From positions 1,225,391 through 1,289,390 of the forward strand of contig VFFE01007859.1 in the NCBI GenBank assembly GCA_008921705.1: a DNA stretch of 64,000 bases, in the 5' to 3' direction. Both the position numbers and the translations under genes were made by a program. This DNA is from Burhinus oedicnemus (lineage: Eukaryota > Chordata > Aves > Charadriiformes > Burhinidae). Below, in pieces: positions 1 to 11,735 of the stretch. How positions within the stretch are numbered: the first letter of the stretch is position 1; every line of letters begins with the position of its first letter. Below the pieces are notes generated by a model. That model was not told where the DNA came from and did no database searches. It saw only the letters and a program-made list of their open reading frames with translations.

Positions 1-1982
1 CTTTCAGAAACATTGCTGTACACAAGAGCTGCAAGTAAATGAACCAGCAAATCCAAATAGCACATGGAATAACAGTATTGAGTTATCTCGCTTGGCAGGA
101 ATAAGGTATAAGTAGCCTATGGATAGACTTAAAATCACACGACAATTTATACCGTATTAATTCTGCCTGTCAAATGCAGAACAGTTTTAAACTTATTTTA
201 TTAGTAGTTACTATTTCTGCTGTTACAACACACGTTAGCAGTTCAGACATCTCTGTAGTAGGCTCTGTGCCTAAGAGAGCCCTTATAATCCAAGTAGTCA
301 AAGGTTCAGGCAAATAATGAAGTTAGGACATTTTAATAGGTTACACAAATAGTGACTACTATACATCCTTTCTTCAACTGTTGTTAATGAACTGTATGAA
401 ATTGTAATTTAAGTCTCTTTTCCTGAATTTTATGTTACTCCATTTAACTTCATCTTTGCCACAGTTTCAAATAAATCAAGTATAACAATATCCATTCTAT
501 ACCAACTATGTAAAAATTCAGTTGCTGAGATTTTTTTTTAAACTTAAAAAGTAATTTCTGTTACTGTAGAAGTAATAACTTCCTTTCCTGAAGATATGCT
601 TAAATCCTTACTTGCCTAGTTCTAAGTCTTTCTGAACTTGTGTAGGGAAATTCACTGTGGCTGCTTTGGCATTCTGATTTAAATAAATGCCAATCACTAT
701 TTGAGGAAGTTTATTTTACTCACTTCCTTTCTGTCAGCTGGAAGTCAAGAAAGCCAACAGTTCTTTGAAAGACGAGATTTAGAAGCTGTTAAAGTTTAAA
801 TAGTTCTGGATTCATATTCTTTTATTATTACAGACAAGAACGTTAATGATTAAACATCCATATTAAAGCTGTAATAATTGTGAATCATGGTCGAAGTTTC
901 AATTGAAAATGTTATTCTACTGTATAATATAAAATGTACTGACTGAAAAAAATATTTTCTTTTAATTTCATATATTTCTAAACACATCTATAATTATAAC
1001 ATACGGCATAATGCCCCAAATCTATTTTTATCAGACTAGTTAACAGGCTTAATTTGTTTGCCAAAACTGGAGTTCTGACAACTGTTTCCCATTTTGAGTC
1101 AAATAACTTCTTCTAAAATAACTCCTTATGGAGAAACATGAAAAAATGGGAAACAAGAATATTTTTAATAAAATCCTTCATAGTTTTGAAACCATATCTG
1201 ACTTTCTGAAAAGCTTTCACTTTCCACTGTTTAACGACAAAGTGGTGGTATTCAGTCTCTCTAACGAGACTTAAGTATACATTCAAACATTTAAGATAAA
1301 ATTTGGTACCTGTAATTGAAACTCAGTGTACATGGATCACAGATCAAAGTATTACACAACTTTATTTACCTTTCTTAATTTCACTGCCCATGGATCACTT
1401 TTCTTTTACACACTGCATAGTTGCTAACCTCTTTACAATACCAAAGTAAAAGTTCTATTTTGTTTTATTTTCATTTGACAAAATTTTACATTAACATAAA
1501 TTTATGGAGATGGTAGGATAGAATTAGACTCTGTGTTCAATATTCTTAAATGAAAAATGTATTCCCAAAGGTATTTGTCAATAAGCAAGTTTCATGTGGG
1601 TTTCAAATTTCCTAGGATGGGGCTCTGAAAGCATTAGTCTGCTATTGGATACAACCCTAACCCAACTACTCTGCTGTGGGGTTCTTTTTTCCCTGCTTGC
1701 AGCACTGTAATATCCTGTGACCTAAAATATTTCCTCCCTTGTTTACAGTCAGACATCAGCCTATTCTTTACAGAGTAAGAAAAACAGAGTTTGTGTTCGT
1801 TCTTTTTGTGTTTTGGGGTTTTTTTTAAAGATTATTAGTACAAATAAGCAGAGAATTGACTTAGATCACTGAGTGACCTTTTAGAGTATGTCTTTTGTAT
1901 CTTACCACTAAGAGAGGAACATCTCTATTACCCTGTAGTTCATAAATATGAGATAAGAGAAGTCTTAGTACTGATAGTACTT
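1..1982. other. Unique AT-rich DNA, no gene seen
   Basis: No open frame of gene-like length or recognisable protein motif occurs on either strand. The DNA is AT-rich with short T and A runs, including an uninterrupted T-run near 531-539. I recognise no repeat family until the palindrome and CR1 copy that follow. It could be intronic or intergenic. Confidence 0.6.
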
Positions 1983-2000
1983 AGTACTTGTACAAGTACT
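1983..2000. repeat. 18-bp perfect palindrome
   Basis: The sequence AGTACTTGTACAAGTACT equals its own reverse complement. It lies just upstream of the start of the CR1 fragment, within a short run rich in AGTACT-type words (about 1965-2000). The function is unknown. It may be a by-product of the CR1 5' junction or a local AT-rich repeat. Confidence 0.85.
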
Positions 2001-2007
2001 TGGTATT

Positions 2008-2690
2008 TTTCTCTAAATTGGAGAGACATGGATTTGACCGATGGACCACTCGGTGGATAAGGAGTTGGCTGGATGGTCACACTCAAAACAGTTGCAGTCA
2101 ATGGCTCGATGTCCAAGTGATGACCAGTGATGAGTGGCATTCCTCAGTGGTCGGTATCGGGACCAGCGCTGTTTAACATCTCCTCAGCAAGTTTGTCAAT
2201 GACACCAAGCTGTGTGGAGCGATCAACACACTTCAGGGAAGGGATGCCATCCAAAGGGACCTGGACAGGCTTGAGAGGTGGGCCCATGCAAACTTCATGA
2301 AGTTCAACAAGACCAAGTGCAAGGTCCTTATAGTGAGAGACCTCATAGTGGCCTTCCAGTACTTAAGAGGGGCCTGCAGGAAAGATAGGGAGGAACTCTT
2401 TATCAGGGACTGTAGCGATAGGATGAGGGGTAACGGTTTTAAACTGAAAGAGAGGAGGTTTAGATTAGATATCAGGAAGAAATTCTTTACTGTGACGGTG
2501 GTGAGACACTGGCACAGGTTACCCAGGGAAGTTGTGGAGGCCCCATCCCTCAAGGTGTTCAAGGCCGGTTGGATGGGGCTTTGAGCAACCAGGTCTAGTG
2601 AAAGGTGTCCCTGCCCATGGGAGGGGGCTTGGAACTAGGTGATCTTTAAGGTCTCTTCCAACCTAAACCATTCTATGATTCTATGATTCT
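2008..2690 (+). mobile_element. CR1 LINE fragment, internally deleted, with 3' tail
   Basis: This is a 5'-truncated CR1 non-LTR retrotransposon. Its upstream part encodes a reverse-transcriptase segment with motifs such as LERHGFD and WIRSWLDG. The next part reads [11 protein letters not shown], then jumps straight to [18 protein letters not shown] and [15 protein letters not shown], which are near the C-terminus of CR1 ORF2. About 130 codons expected between CKVL and the AFQYL motif are missing, with the join near 2330-2345. A smaller deletion near 2178-2192 removes the stretch that normally contains the FADD catalytic motif. The copy ends with the short CR1 3' UTR and two TTCTATGA-type units at 2671-2690. 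It is dead: frameshifts and deletions break the frame. The family assignment is firm; the subfamily is not determined. Confidence 0.95.
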
Positions 2691-5600
2691 AATAGAAGTG
2701 AGACAAACTTCAGAACAGGAGAATCCATGACCACCAGCAGCACTGGCTAGAAACTATTAAATGTACATCTGACCTTTATTGTCAAGCAATACTTTCAAAT
2801 TAACTGTCACCATTGGTCAGACAGAGGTTCCTTCCATCAGGTGCTGTTTCTTATTTAAAAGGCTCCTCAGAACAGTAATAAAATCATTACTGTCACAGAC
2901 AGGTTTTCTGTTTGTTTGCTTGGGGCATTTTTTTTGTGGGTTTTTTTTGGTTGGGTTTTTTTGACATCTTGAAGCTATACTTGTAAAAGGCAGCTAGTAA
3001 AACAGAAGAGAAGTTTTCACTTCCCGATGTCAGTGTTAAACATGATGTGGTTGATTTATGGATTTAGACCGGAAGCCAGAGCACAGGCTTGCAGGACTAC
3101 GCAAAAAATATACTGCTCGTAGTCATTCAGCTTCCAGCCACAGTAATTATTGATAATGACAGCTTTTCAGAGGAGGTTCTGACTGGGAAAGTCTCTGAAC
3201 CTCAGCAAGCAAGGGAAGACGAACATCCTACTTTTTATCTTTATCACCAAGGGAAGGAAGCCTTTTAACTGGACTCAGAGTACTCAGCATCAGGCATGAG
3301 TCTCAGGAAGATGAACATGCTTAAATAGTACTACCAATATCCAAATCAGATTGTGGCTTTCTGAGGGGCGGTTTTGCCTTTTCTGCTCAGGCTTCCACAA
3401 CCTCTCACGCAGAACATCTAATGTCAATCATTCACCTTGCAAAAAATAGCAAAGATAACAAAATCAATGAAAAGTCAAAGCAGGTTATAATTGGTACAAC
3501 TCTGTCACAGAAAGATGTCCAAGGCATTTGGACATGAAGAAGGAATGTGTTTAACTGCATTTTAGTTCCCAGAGAATCATCAAACAAGAAGACCTGACGG
3601 AAGCGAAGACTCCTGAGCAGAAGTAGGGGGGTGTCATTACTTTTAATATTCTTATGGCTGAAGTTCAGTGAATGAAAAATTCCATGCAGTGTATAATGTG
3701 TTGATGCTATTGGTTGGAATCATGCAATAGTCTCACAGACAAACAAAAAAACACTGATGGGGGCTGAAGTTCATAGTTTCGTATTAAGTGATGCAACAGC
3801 AACTAGCCAAGGATAAGCTAGTCCTATAAAACCGGCTGTTACTACTTGAATCCAGGGCTCCAAGAAGACACAGAAGAAAGATGTTAGGTACCACAAAGAA
3901 CATTGGTATAGCTCAAAGAATTCTCCATTGTGCTGAAGAAATGGAGGTAATGGCAGTGTAACAGCTTTATTCATTTTCAGATATTGTAATAATTCTAGTA
4001 TTATAAAAATGAGTTATTTTGAGAAATTATGTGCAATTAATACATTTGACATAAGCAGTAAATCCAGTGGCCATCCTTCTTCCAGTTTATAGTGTTAAGA
4101 ATTCTGGGAATTCTAGTGGAATCTTCTGGGCATGTCAGAAGGGTAAACCCAGTTACAGTGAGGTTTCTTTCAGCTATAAGTCTTACACTCTTGTCCTCTT
4201 TCCACTTAACATCAATTAATACACAGACAAAAAGGTTTGCCTTGACTTTTGCAAAACACTAAAAAAGCGTGTTTGCTTCTAAGCAGCTGGATTATTTAGA
4301 AGTCATATCTGTGCCTATGTTTATGCCTTTTCAATGTCCCAGAGATGCCCGTCTGTAGCCCACTTAAACTGTAACCCACAGTCCTGCAGAATGTGACCAA
4401 GCAGTGCAGCCTAATGAATATTTACTTAGGGAGAGAACTAACAGGAAAATTAATCACTGTAATGCTTTGAAGGATTAAGGAAAAAAAGTTTGCAGGGTTT
4501 TTTTTTTTGGTGTTTTGTTGTTGGTGTTTTTGTGTCTCTAAAAGTCATGTTCTAGTTTAAATAAAAATATCCTTTGGTCTGTGTTAGGAAGAAGGATACA
4601 CTATTACAATAAATCCTTTTGGTTTGATAATCGATGTTTGTGGAAATAAAGTACAGCATTTAATGATGCACACATTCACCTCATTCTCTTGACGCTTGCA
4701 AGCCTTTGATCTATTAGTTCATCCATTAATGCAACAAAAACGTATTAGTTTCTAAATATGTACAGCTTAACATTCTCTTGTATTATTCATTAAAAGTCCA
4801 TTTTCCTTCCATCCGGCCAGCCTCTTTTCTTGATTCTCTAGTGCTGTAAAAATGTTAACACAGAAAATATGTCATTATTTCAGTAATATTTTGTAATCCA
4901 TTGAAAGCTTTTTATATGATCTATGGTTTTTTACAGTTCAGCTACAGCTTTGTATGAAATGAAACCTACACTGCAAAGGCATAAGACAGAAGAATGATAG
5001 GCCATTTGCCTTCTGAAATTCTATATTTAAAATTCTGGTTTAGGTGGTTGCTCACAGGTTGCATTTATCTGTTACTGAAAAAGAAGGAACAGTAACAAAT
5101 TTGAATGTACCTGTTCACCAATGACTTTGAGATCTCTTTGTCCTGAACGATAGTGATCAGAAATACATGTAGGATAAAAGGCAATTTGTGATCAAGTGTT
5201 CAATAAAAAAAAAGTAACTCAAAAAGATCAGCTTTCATGCTTCACCTCACTGGATGTGCAAAAGTCCCTTAAGCAGCTATCCTTAGTAGATTATATCCTG
5301 AAAATACCTTTTTTATGAGAAGAGCAATAATCCAATATTTGTTCTTCCCTGTCTTTCTTTTTGATCAGTTTTAGGCAGGCTAGAAGGAATGATTTTCTGG
5401 AGTAGGACTCAAAAGCTTTCCTGTATGAATCAGATTTCCCATGTTACTGTAAGCAAATCACTTAAGGGATAAATAGTGGGCAAGGGTCAACTAAAATTTA
5501 TTGACAGTGAGTGCAAGGTTCGTACGTCTTCTTTGTCCCTTTGCAAATCACTCCTTGTATCTCTCTCAACTGTCAATGACATGGTTCACCACCATGTTGC

Positions 5601-6517
5601 AAATATCTTGCAGCAATCAACTGAACTAAAATAAGAACCATTTTGTATTTGTCATTCTACTGTTTCTTTCTGCTCCCTGCCTGTAACAAAATTTTGTGAC
5701 ATAGTGGAATTTTCTGCGGATCCCCGAACAGTCTGGTCATCCTCTGATCTCCTGCAGTAGTCAGTTCCCTCACCCCCCTATAATGCCAAGCAACACAGCA
5801 GCAGCCATTGAGTTATTTCTTCATGCTTGCCAGGAATTTTTCCTAGGATACAGTGTACTTTTAAGAAAATTTCTGGTTATTTCAGACAGTCTCTAAACAT
5901 TTAGTCATAGGTGTCTTGGGATGGTAACCAGACAGAAATGCAAATCCTATCTCCTATGATGATGGAGAATCCATAGTCAGCAAAGGTCTACATCAACCAG
6001 GAGTCCTGTTGATGAAACAGAAGGCTGACGAAACAGCCTCTCAGGTCACTTTGCCAAGAGGGGACTTGCCCAAACTACATTCATTGCTGGTGAGAGAGTT
6101 GTAAGGCACCTTAGGAACAGATGACAAGTAGGGTGATGCAGTGAAGATGCAGAAAGGTTCAAGCTCCCATGAACTCCTACAGAAATGGCTACTTGAATAA
6201 AAATCGTGCAACATCAACAGTCATCTCAAATCCTTAGGTGAACAGGATCTCACTGTCTGGAGATACTGTCCTGAGCTCAAGGACTTCCTATTATGGAGAG
6301 ATAATACTTAACCCCAGTCCAGATGAGGATCCAGCATTACTGGAGGCAGACTTTTTGACCAGATGGTCATTCTTTGCAGGTCTGCAAGGGTTCTTTTTCC
6401 TTGCCAGTCTCAGCCTGTAAGTAATAACATTTCCTACTGAGTGCCTGTATTTGAATATTTACAAGTGGTGGTTTGCTTCATTGTGTTTTGTCACGGAGAT
6501 GTATGGGAAGTGGCTGG
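2691..6517. other. Unique DNA with G/T-rich simple tracts, no gene seen
   Basis: No supported gene. T-rich tracts interrupted by G occur at about 2928-2961 and 4497-4533; such tracts are common low-complexity sequence in birds. A short inverted repeat with 7-bp arms, AGAATTC and GAATTCT, lies near 4097-4113. The open frames here are 60-67 codons or less and show no known motif. Confidence 0.6.
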
Positions 6518-6522
6518 ATAGC
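6518..6522 (+). repeat. Target-site duplication, left copy (ATAGC)
   Basis: The five bases ATAGC lie directly before the LTR and recur at 7285-7289 directly after it. This marks the integration site. A 5-bp duplication is typical of class III (ERVL-like) endogenous retroviruses. Confidence 0.85.
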
Positions 6523-6723
6523 TGTGACGGTGTGCTTCCCCCCTCTCCAGGTGCCACCTGATCTTTATCTCCTGTAACCCTGCCCAAGCGATAACCACCT
6601 GTGGTGGTCACAATGGGTGCATGTAGTCATGATGGCGGCATCCGGGGATCTGTGGTTCAGGGGAGACAGATATCAACACAGTAGCCAAGTGCTAACTTGA
6701 GCAATGCTGGTTCTGTGGTCAAT

Positions 6724-6731
6724 ATGCAAAT
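6724..6731 (+). promoter_or_regulatory. Octamer motif in LTR U3
   Basis: An exact ATGCAAAT, the POU/Oct factor octamer, lies 29 bases before the TATA-like element. Its placement in U3 fits an enhancer role. This is motif evidence only. Confidence 0.45.
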
Positions 6732-6759
6732 ATGACTATAAGTCAATCATCTTACCCCC

Positions 6760-6766
6760 ATAAATA
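6760..6766 (+). promoter_or_regulatory. TATA-like box of the solo LTR
   Basis: ATAAATA is placed about 237 bases into the LTR, upstream of the GC-richer presumed R region. It would set transcription initiation at roughly 6785-6800. Whether it is active today cannot be seen. Confidence 0.55.
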
Positions 6767-7227
6767 GTGAACAGCCCAAGAGCCCTTTGAGCTCTCCTGA
6801 ACAGCAGCGGGCTGCACACCAGGATCTCCCCTTGAGTCAGGACGTTGCTCAAGGTTACTACTCCTCGAGGCTGAGAGATTCCTTGCCACAACAGATCCTC
6901 AGTAAGTGACTAAAAGCATGCTGAACTTTGAAATCTTAGCTAAGTGATATAAAGGATTGATTGCACATATATAATCCTTTAGACATAAACCGTTGACCAA
7001 GTCTGGGAGTAGGACTGGATCCAGCCACACCTAGACCCCTCTCTGAGGTGGAGTTTAGAAAGCAAGGGGGTCCTTTCTGAAACCTTGACTCAACAGGAGA
7101 GTTTGCCCTACAGTTCTGTCTGACCCTGTCCTCTATGCAGTAAATAACCCAAGTGTGCCTTATCATCTCGAATTTTGTTAAGCTGTCACTTCTATAATCA
7201 ACTTTATTAAATCATTGTTTTTATATC

Positions 7228-7233
7228 AATAAA
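7228..7233 (+). terminator. Polyadenylation signal of the solo LTR
   Basis: AATAAA lies 51 bases before the LTR 3' end, followed by a T- and C-rich stretch. This is the usual arrangement at an R/U5 boundary. It could still act as a premature poly(A) signal for a transcript crossing on the + strand. Confidence 0.6.
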
Positions 7234-7284
7234 CATATTGCTGCTTCTCTCTTACGAGTGAAGTGTTTCGCTCCATCCGTGACA

Positions 7285-7289
7285 ATAGC
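7285..7289 (+). repeat. Target-site duplication, right copy (ATAGC)
   Basis: Exact copy of 6518-6522, directly after the terminal CA of the LTR. The perfect match suggests a fairly young insertion or chance preservation of a very short word. Confidence 0.85.
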
Positions 7290-10086
7290 GCAACATGTGC
7301 TGAAGTTATCTTCTGGTTCAACCAGATTCAGCTTCAGAGCATCAGACAGCTATGCAACATATGCTGTGCACTGAATACTCTAAGTGACTGGCCCATTGGG
7401 AAAGAGCTCTTTTTCTGACCATTGGCAGACACGTCTCTTTTATCTAGTTCAGAAAGAAAGAAAAGAAATTTAGAAATATTTACCTGGTATTGTCTGCCAA
7501 ATCACTGTAAACAGCAATCATGGGATTGTCTTAATTATGGCAATAATATTTTTTTTCTTTATACCTGTTTTCTTTTCATCTGTCCAGAATCATTGAAGGG
7601 CTTTTCTTTGTGTGGTTGGGTTTTTTGTTTTTCCGCAGCTTGATCTAGCTGGAAAATTCTTTTTTCAAGATTGTCTCTAAGCAACTGGGTATTAAACTCA
7701 TCAGAGAAACAAGTTTACATCACCAAGTCAAAGCGCATAATGAAAACCAGCTTTCTCTTGAAACAACAGTGCAAAACAACCAGCTTTGATACACCAATAT
7801 TTGTTTAGTTCAGATCCTGTTTGTCTTGGAGAGACAACCCTGATCTTCTGGCCTGTTAAAAATAAGGTAACAACAAATGAGATCAAAACAACCAGGCAGA
7901 AATGTCCAAAAAAGACTTAGATGTAGTCTGAGTGAGTCATGTGGAGGTGTGGTCACACCGTCCTGGCAGTTATCACCCTGCTTTTCTTATGCACCACCTA
8001 GAAACAGAGAAATCCAAACCATGACAGTTTACCAGAGCAGCAGGCGCATACCTAGCAAAAACATCTTTACAGATGTTCTTTACAAGTGTACCAGTACATA
8101 TCATGCAAGTATAAAGTGTATAGCTATACCCATGCACAGCTACAATTTCAATCATATGTATTATAAAGTCCATATATAACATTTATTATACATCTCCAGT
8201 GTTCATTCAAATGGGTTAACTAAAATCTGTGCAAGTGGTTGTGACAAGGTCAACAACATTTTTCGGCTAAGCTATAACAGAACCCATAAGTTTAGAAAAG
8301 GTTGAAAGTTTTTTGAATAAGAAAGTGTTTAAGCATGTTTTTGATGCAGTTAATGTTCCCTTTCATTACCATTCTTTCCTGTTTCCTGGTACTGATTTAC
8401 ATCTTTAGTGACCCTCATTTGGTACAAGTCAGCTATTTCTTGCTGCAGCTGTCACTCTACAGGAACTGTGTGTTGCACGTCACTGATGTTGCATCACTTT
8501 TCCAAATTATCTATACACTGCAACTTAATGTCATATCAGGCAGAGGAGGATACATAGAAGATAGACTTCAGGACTCAAAATAGTCTTTGGATTCCTGTCA
8601 CTCCACATAGCTGCCACGCTGATTTATCTAACACTTTATTTCAGATACTGTGATTTTTCTGCTTGCAAGACCTTTCTTCATAAGGTATCTCAGCTTGATG
8701 GCTCAGAAAACTCTGGCTGTTTGCACTAAAAAGGGCATAAGATGTTCTAACAAATCTTAAAGTCACAGCAGGAAATGGTGAACTTCAAAACTTTTAACAT
8801 TTGGCTTTGATTAAGGTAAGAATCAAAAAGCTTGGGTAGACAACTGAACCAGTCTGACATCTTGAGTTAGTGATGTGAGGTTGGGAGTCTCCATTTTCAA
8901 GCTTTCTCAAAATATTTTTATCCCTTTGCTGTGTTCCTGGCAGAAAATTGCAAAAGAATGAGCTCTATTCATGCAAATGACAAGGCATCTGCGATTTCTT
9001 TGCTACAAAATATTATTGAGGCCAAAATATTACATGATTTAAAACAAGACTAGACGTTTATACACAAAGCAGAAAAAAATCAGTGTGTTCCCTCTAAAAA
9101 TTAACCCTAATGTTCTGGAACATACTAAAAATTGTAAGAAAGGTAAATCTTCATCATGAGTGGCATAAACCATCCCTTTGTAAAATGTGATTAGCAAGAG
9201 TTGCCAAAGAAGCCTCTAGGTAATACCACTAGGTTATACTGTAATTACTCTACTGCAATATTTCTTCTGTCTTTTTCACCAAAGTTGTTCATAAAGGTGT
9301 TTGAGAGAGTTTGCCACTACTTTTGTATGAGTTACACTAATTAATGGAGTTGGAGGGGGTGAAGAGAAGTAAAGCGTTGAGTAGAAAAGGACACATCAAC
9401 TTCCCAGGCCATGGCAGATCCACCATCAAAAATCCAAGTGAACTTCCCTCAGGACAGTTCCCTGAAGATTTTACCTTGGGAAAAGTTAAAACGTAAGCAA
9501 TGTAGGAAAAAAAAAAAATCATTCAGTTCAATGAACAGATATTTTTCAAATAACCTCCCCTTACTGGAAAAAAAAAAAATTCTGACTAACTTTATTCAGT
9601 TCTATCAAATTAGTCCCTTGTTTTGTTAGGGCACCATGTAAGTGCGATTTCTTTCTTTAGAGTGTTAAATAGTTTCTCCTTCTTTACACCTCTAACATGG
9701 TATGCCATATATTGAGCTGAATGAGCATATGACAACAGAAACAAAATTCAGAAAAGTGTATGAAATTTAAATTCTAAATTTCATCATTTATATGGCTCCT
9801 ACTTTGTGCTAATGAAGTCCCAAAGAGCTGGATTAGCAATTAAACTTTTAAAATTCACAGACAACACGGAAAGGGAGAGGGTAAACAAGGGAGCTCAGAA
9901 TAGCCAGTTTTGTTCTTCTCTAACCAGAGCCAGCTAAGAAACCAACTTTGCTGGTGCAAGGTTAGAATCTCACTGTATTTTTGGTGATAATTCAGACTAG
10001 ACCATCATTTAGACTCTGCCCTGTGTTGAGCTAAAGTTCACCGTGAGACTGTTTCTTACACCATTTTCCACCTGAAGCTGCGGGGA
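7290..10086. other. Unique DNA, no gene seen
   Basis: No supported gene. Frames of 60-100 codons on both strands (for example 7877-8179) have no recognisable motif and no homology I can name. Two separate A12 runs occur near 9508-9519 and 9570-9581. I see no recognisable interspersed repeat. Confidence 0.55.
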
Positions 10087-10123
10087 ACACAGGGCTTCTT
10101 GTTCCGCAGACAAAGCCCTGTGT
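10087..10123. repeat. GC-rich hairpin, 11-bp perfect stem
   Basis: The arms ACACAGGGCTT (10087-10097) and AAGCCCTGTGT (10113-10123) are exact reverse complements around a 15-base interior. A further TGT/ACA pairing inside the loop is possible after a 2-base bulge, leaving a 7-base loop. The stem is short for a microRNA precursor (usually 25 bp or more), so no RNA gene is claimed. Confidence 0.7.
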
Positions 10124-11517
10124 GTAGCACCTCTGTGGAAAGCTGCAAACAGAAACCTGGCCACTGAGCTTCCCTTCTCTTTCTTCATCTAGAGACATCA
10201 CCAAAGTATGCACGTCTGTCCCTCATGGTGGCATACAGACACTTTACATTGTTTACCTAGAAGAAAGCCAGTGATTGGGATAACTGCAAACATTCTTTTT
10301 CCAGAAAATGGGCTTGAACTGGAAACTGTTCGTAGATGCTGTAGAAATGAGGGCTGTAGACACACCTGCAGAAATGGCAGACAAAAGTGTCCGTACACAG
10401 TATTCATTTTCCTGCTAGACATTTTATTTCCATTTTCTTTCTTCTCTTTTTTTGCTTGTCAGCTCCACAATAAAAGTTCTGGTTGATTTAAACAAGTAAT
10501 TGGATTAATTTAAGCACACAAAGATCTGGGATGAATATCCAGAAAAGATCCTGAGAGCAAACCAAATGATCAGCAAAGTCTCCCAAGGGAAGCTGTAGAA
10601 ACTCTGTTACTTGGGACTCCCAAATTAAAAGGTACCCTGGGGAACAGTTTTGGGAGATAGGCTTGATAACTTACTAGGACTTTCTCATCATTAGGCCTGG
10701 AAAGGCAGTCATTATCACCAGGGGTAGGAACACGGTTCATTAAAGTTTATAACGAAAGCTGAAATACTTACCTATGTGACATGAATGCTGATGAAACAGA
10801 AAATAATATAAAAACCACCAGACACTGAGGAAGTCTCAGTTCTCCTTTAAAGAGCGGGGGAAGAATGTTGCAATATGAAGTTTTGGTTTTTTCACTGACC
10901 TGTGTGGCTCCTGTGCACCTCACGTACAGATCGACCTGAGGCTTTAAGCTATTACATTCCATTCACCTTAGTGAGCACACAAGGCTGCATGTCTCTATCA
11001 TTATATTTCTATGATCCTTAAAAAGATAAATATATTTTATATCAGGGATTTATAGCCAGATCAGCAGGCAGGAAGACACATTGCAAAATTTTGTGAAGGA
11101 AAATAAAAAAAGAAAGCAACGTTTACAAAAGCAACTCAGTAAATGAAATTTGCGGAATGGTCATTTATGTTTTTAAATTTACAGGCCACATTTGTCTGGT
11201 CTCCCCTACCATCCCCTCCTCAGATTTAGGCTTTCTCATCCAGGACAACTGAAGCTGGTGAGATTAACAACATTTGATGTTAGCTGACAAAGAGTGACAA
11301 GGTCCACTTTCAAGACAGGAGTCCCTTGTTTTGGCTGCTTTAAAGTTCTCTACAGTATATCTGGACTACGAAGGTTGGATAGGGCATTGGCTTAGCGTTC
11401 AGGATAATACACCCAGTCACAGCTTTTGTAATAGAGCCCATAAAACATTTAAGCATTGGTCCATAAAGACATTTAAGCATCACTTCTGTAATTTCAGACA
11501 GAATTAACTGGATAACA
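10124..11517. other. Unique DNA, no gene seen
   Basis: Overlapping frames of 60-92 codons near 10198-10486 occur on both strands and look like shadows of chance. None has a domain or a clear splice context. No repeat family was recognised before the MIR-like segment that begins near 11533. Confidence 0.55.
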
Positions 11518-11693
11518 CTCTGAAGGATCAATTATTAGTTTCTTTGTGTCTAATTCTATACACAGAATGGGGGTAGTAGTACTTCCTACCTCATAGGGTG
11601 TAAATCTCTGAAGGATCAATTATTAGTTTCTTTGTGTCTAATTCTATACACAGAATGGGGGTAGTAGTACTTCCTACCTCATAGGGTGTAAAT
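11518..11693 (+). repeat. Perfect 88-bp tandem duplication
   Basis: The units 11518-11605 and 11606-11693 are identical over all 88 bases, each starting CTCTGAAGGATCAATT and ending AGGGTGTAAAT. The flanks differ (A before copy 1, ATATC after copy 2), so the period is exactly 88. Zero mismatches indicate a recent duplication, or possibly an assembly error. Most of the unit is MIR-like sequence that is itself old. Confidence 0.93.
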
Positions 11694-11735
11694 ATATCAA
11701 GATTAAGACATTTCAGCACTGTGTCAATAGAGCCA
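11533..11735 (+). repeat. MIR/CORE-SINE-like ancient repeat, interrupted by duplication
   Basis: Each copy contains words close to the conserved core and 3' part of MIR: TTAGTTTCTTTGTGTC, AGAATGGGGGTAGTAGTAC and CCTACCTCATAGGGTGT. They correspond to the MIR run of a pyrimidine-rich segment, then AATGGGGATAATAAT, then CCTACCTCATAGGG. After copy 2 the match continues weakly to about 11735 (ATTAAGACATTT, AGCACTGTGTC). MIR-like SINEs predate the split of birds and mammals. The family assignment is by eye. Confidence 0.7.

Larger units (their letters stand above)
6523..7284 (+). mobile_element. Solo LTR of an endogenous retrovirus, ERVL-like, 762 bp
   Basis: The element starts TGTGACGG and ends CCGTGACA. 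These are imperfect terminal inverted repeats (one mismatch in eight) with the canonical TG...CA ends, and ATAGC flanks both sides. Inside, in the order expected for an LTR, are an octamer motif ATGCAAAT (6724-6731), a TATA-like ATAAATA (6760-6766), a possible R start in the GAGCTCTC region near 6789-6796, and a polyadenylation signal AATAAA (7228-7233). The AATAAA lies about 50 bases before the 3' end, so U5 would be short. No gag, pol or env sequence flanks it, so this is a solo LTR left by recombination between the two LTRs of a provirus. The orientation follows from TATA before AATAAA. The ERVL-like class is inferred from the 5-bp duplication only; the family name is unknown. The open frames within it are chance frames. 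Confidence 0.88.

Noticed and set aside
4097..4130. Clustered GAA and TTC words as a heat-shock element
   Set aside because: Spacing does not follow the nGAAnnTTCn pattern over three units.
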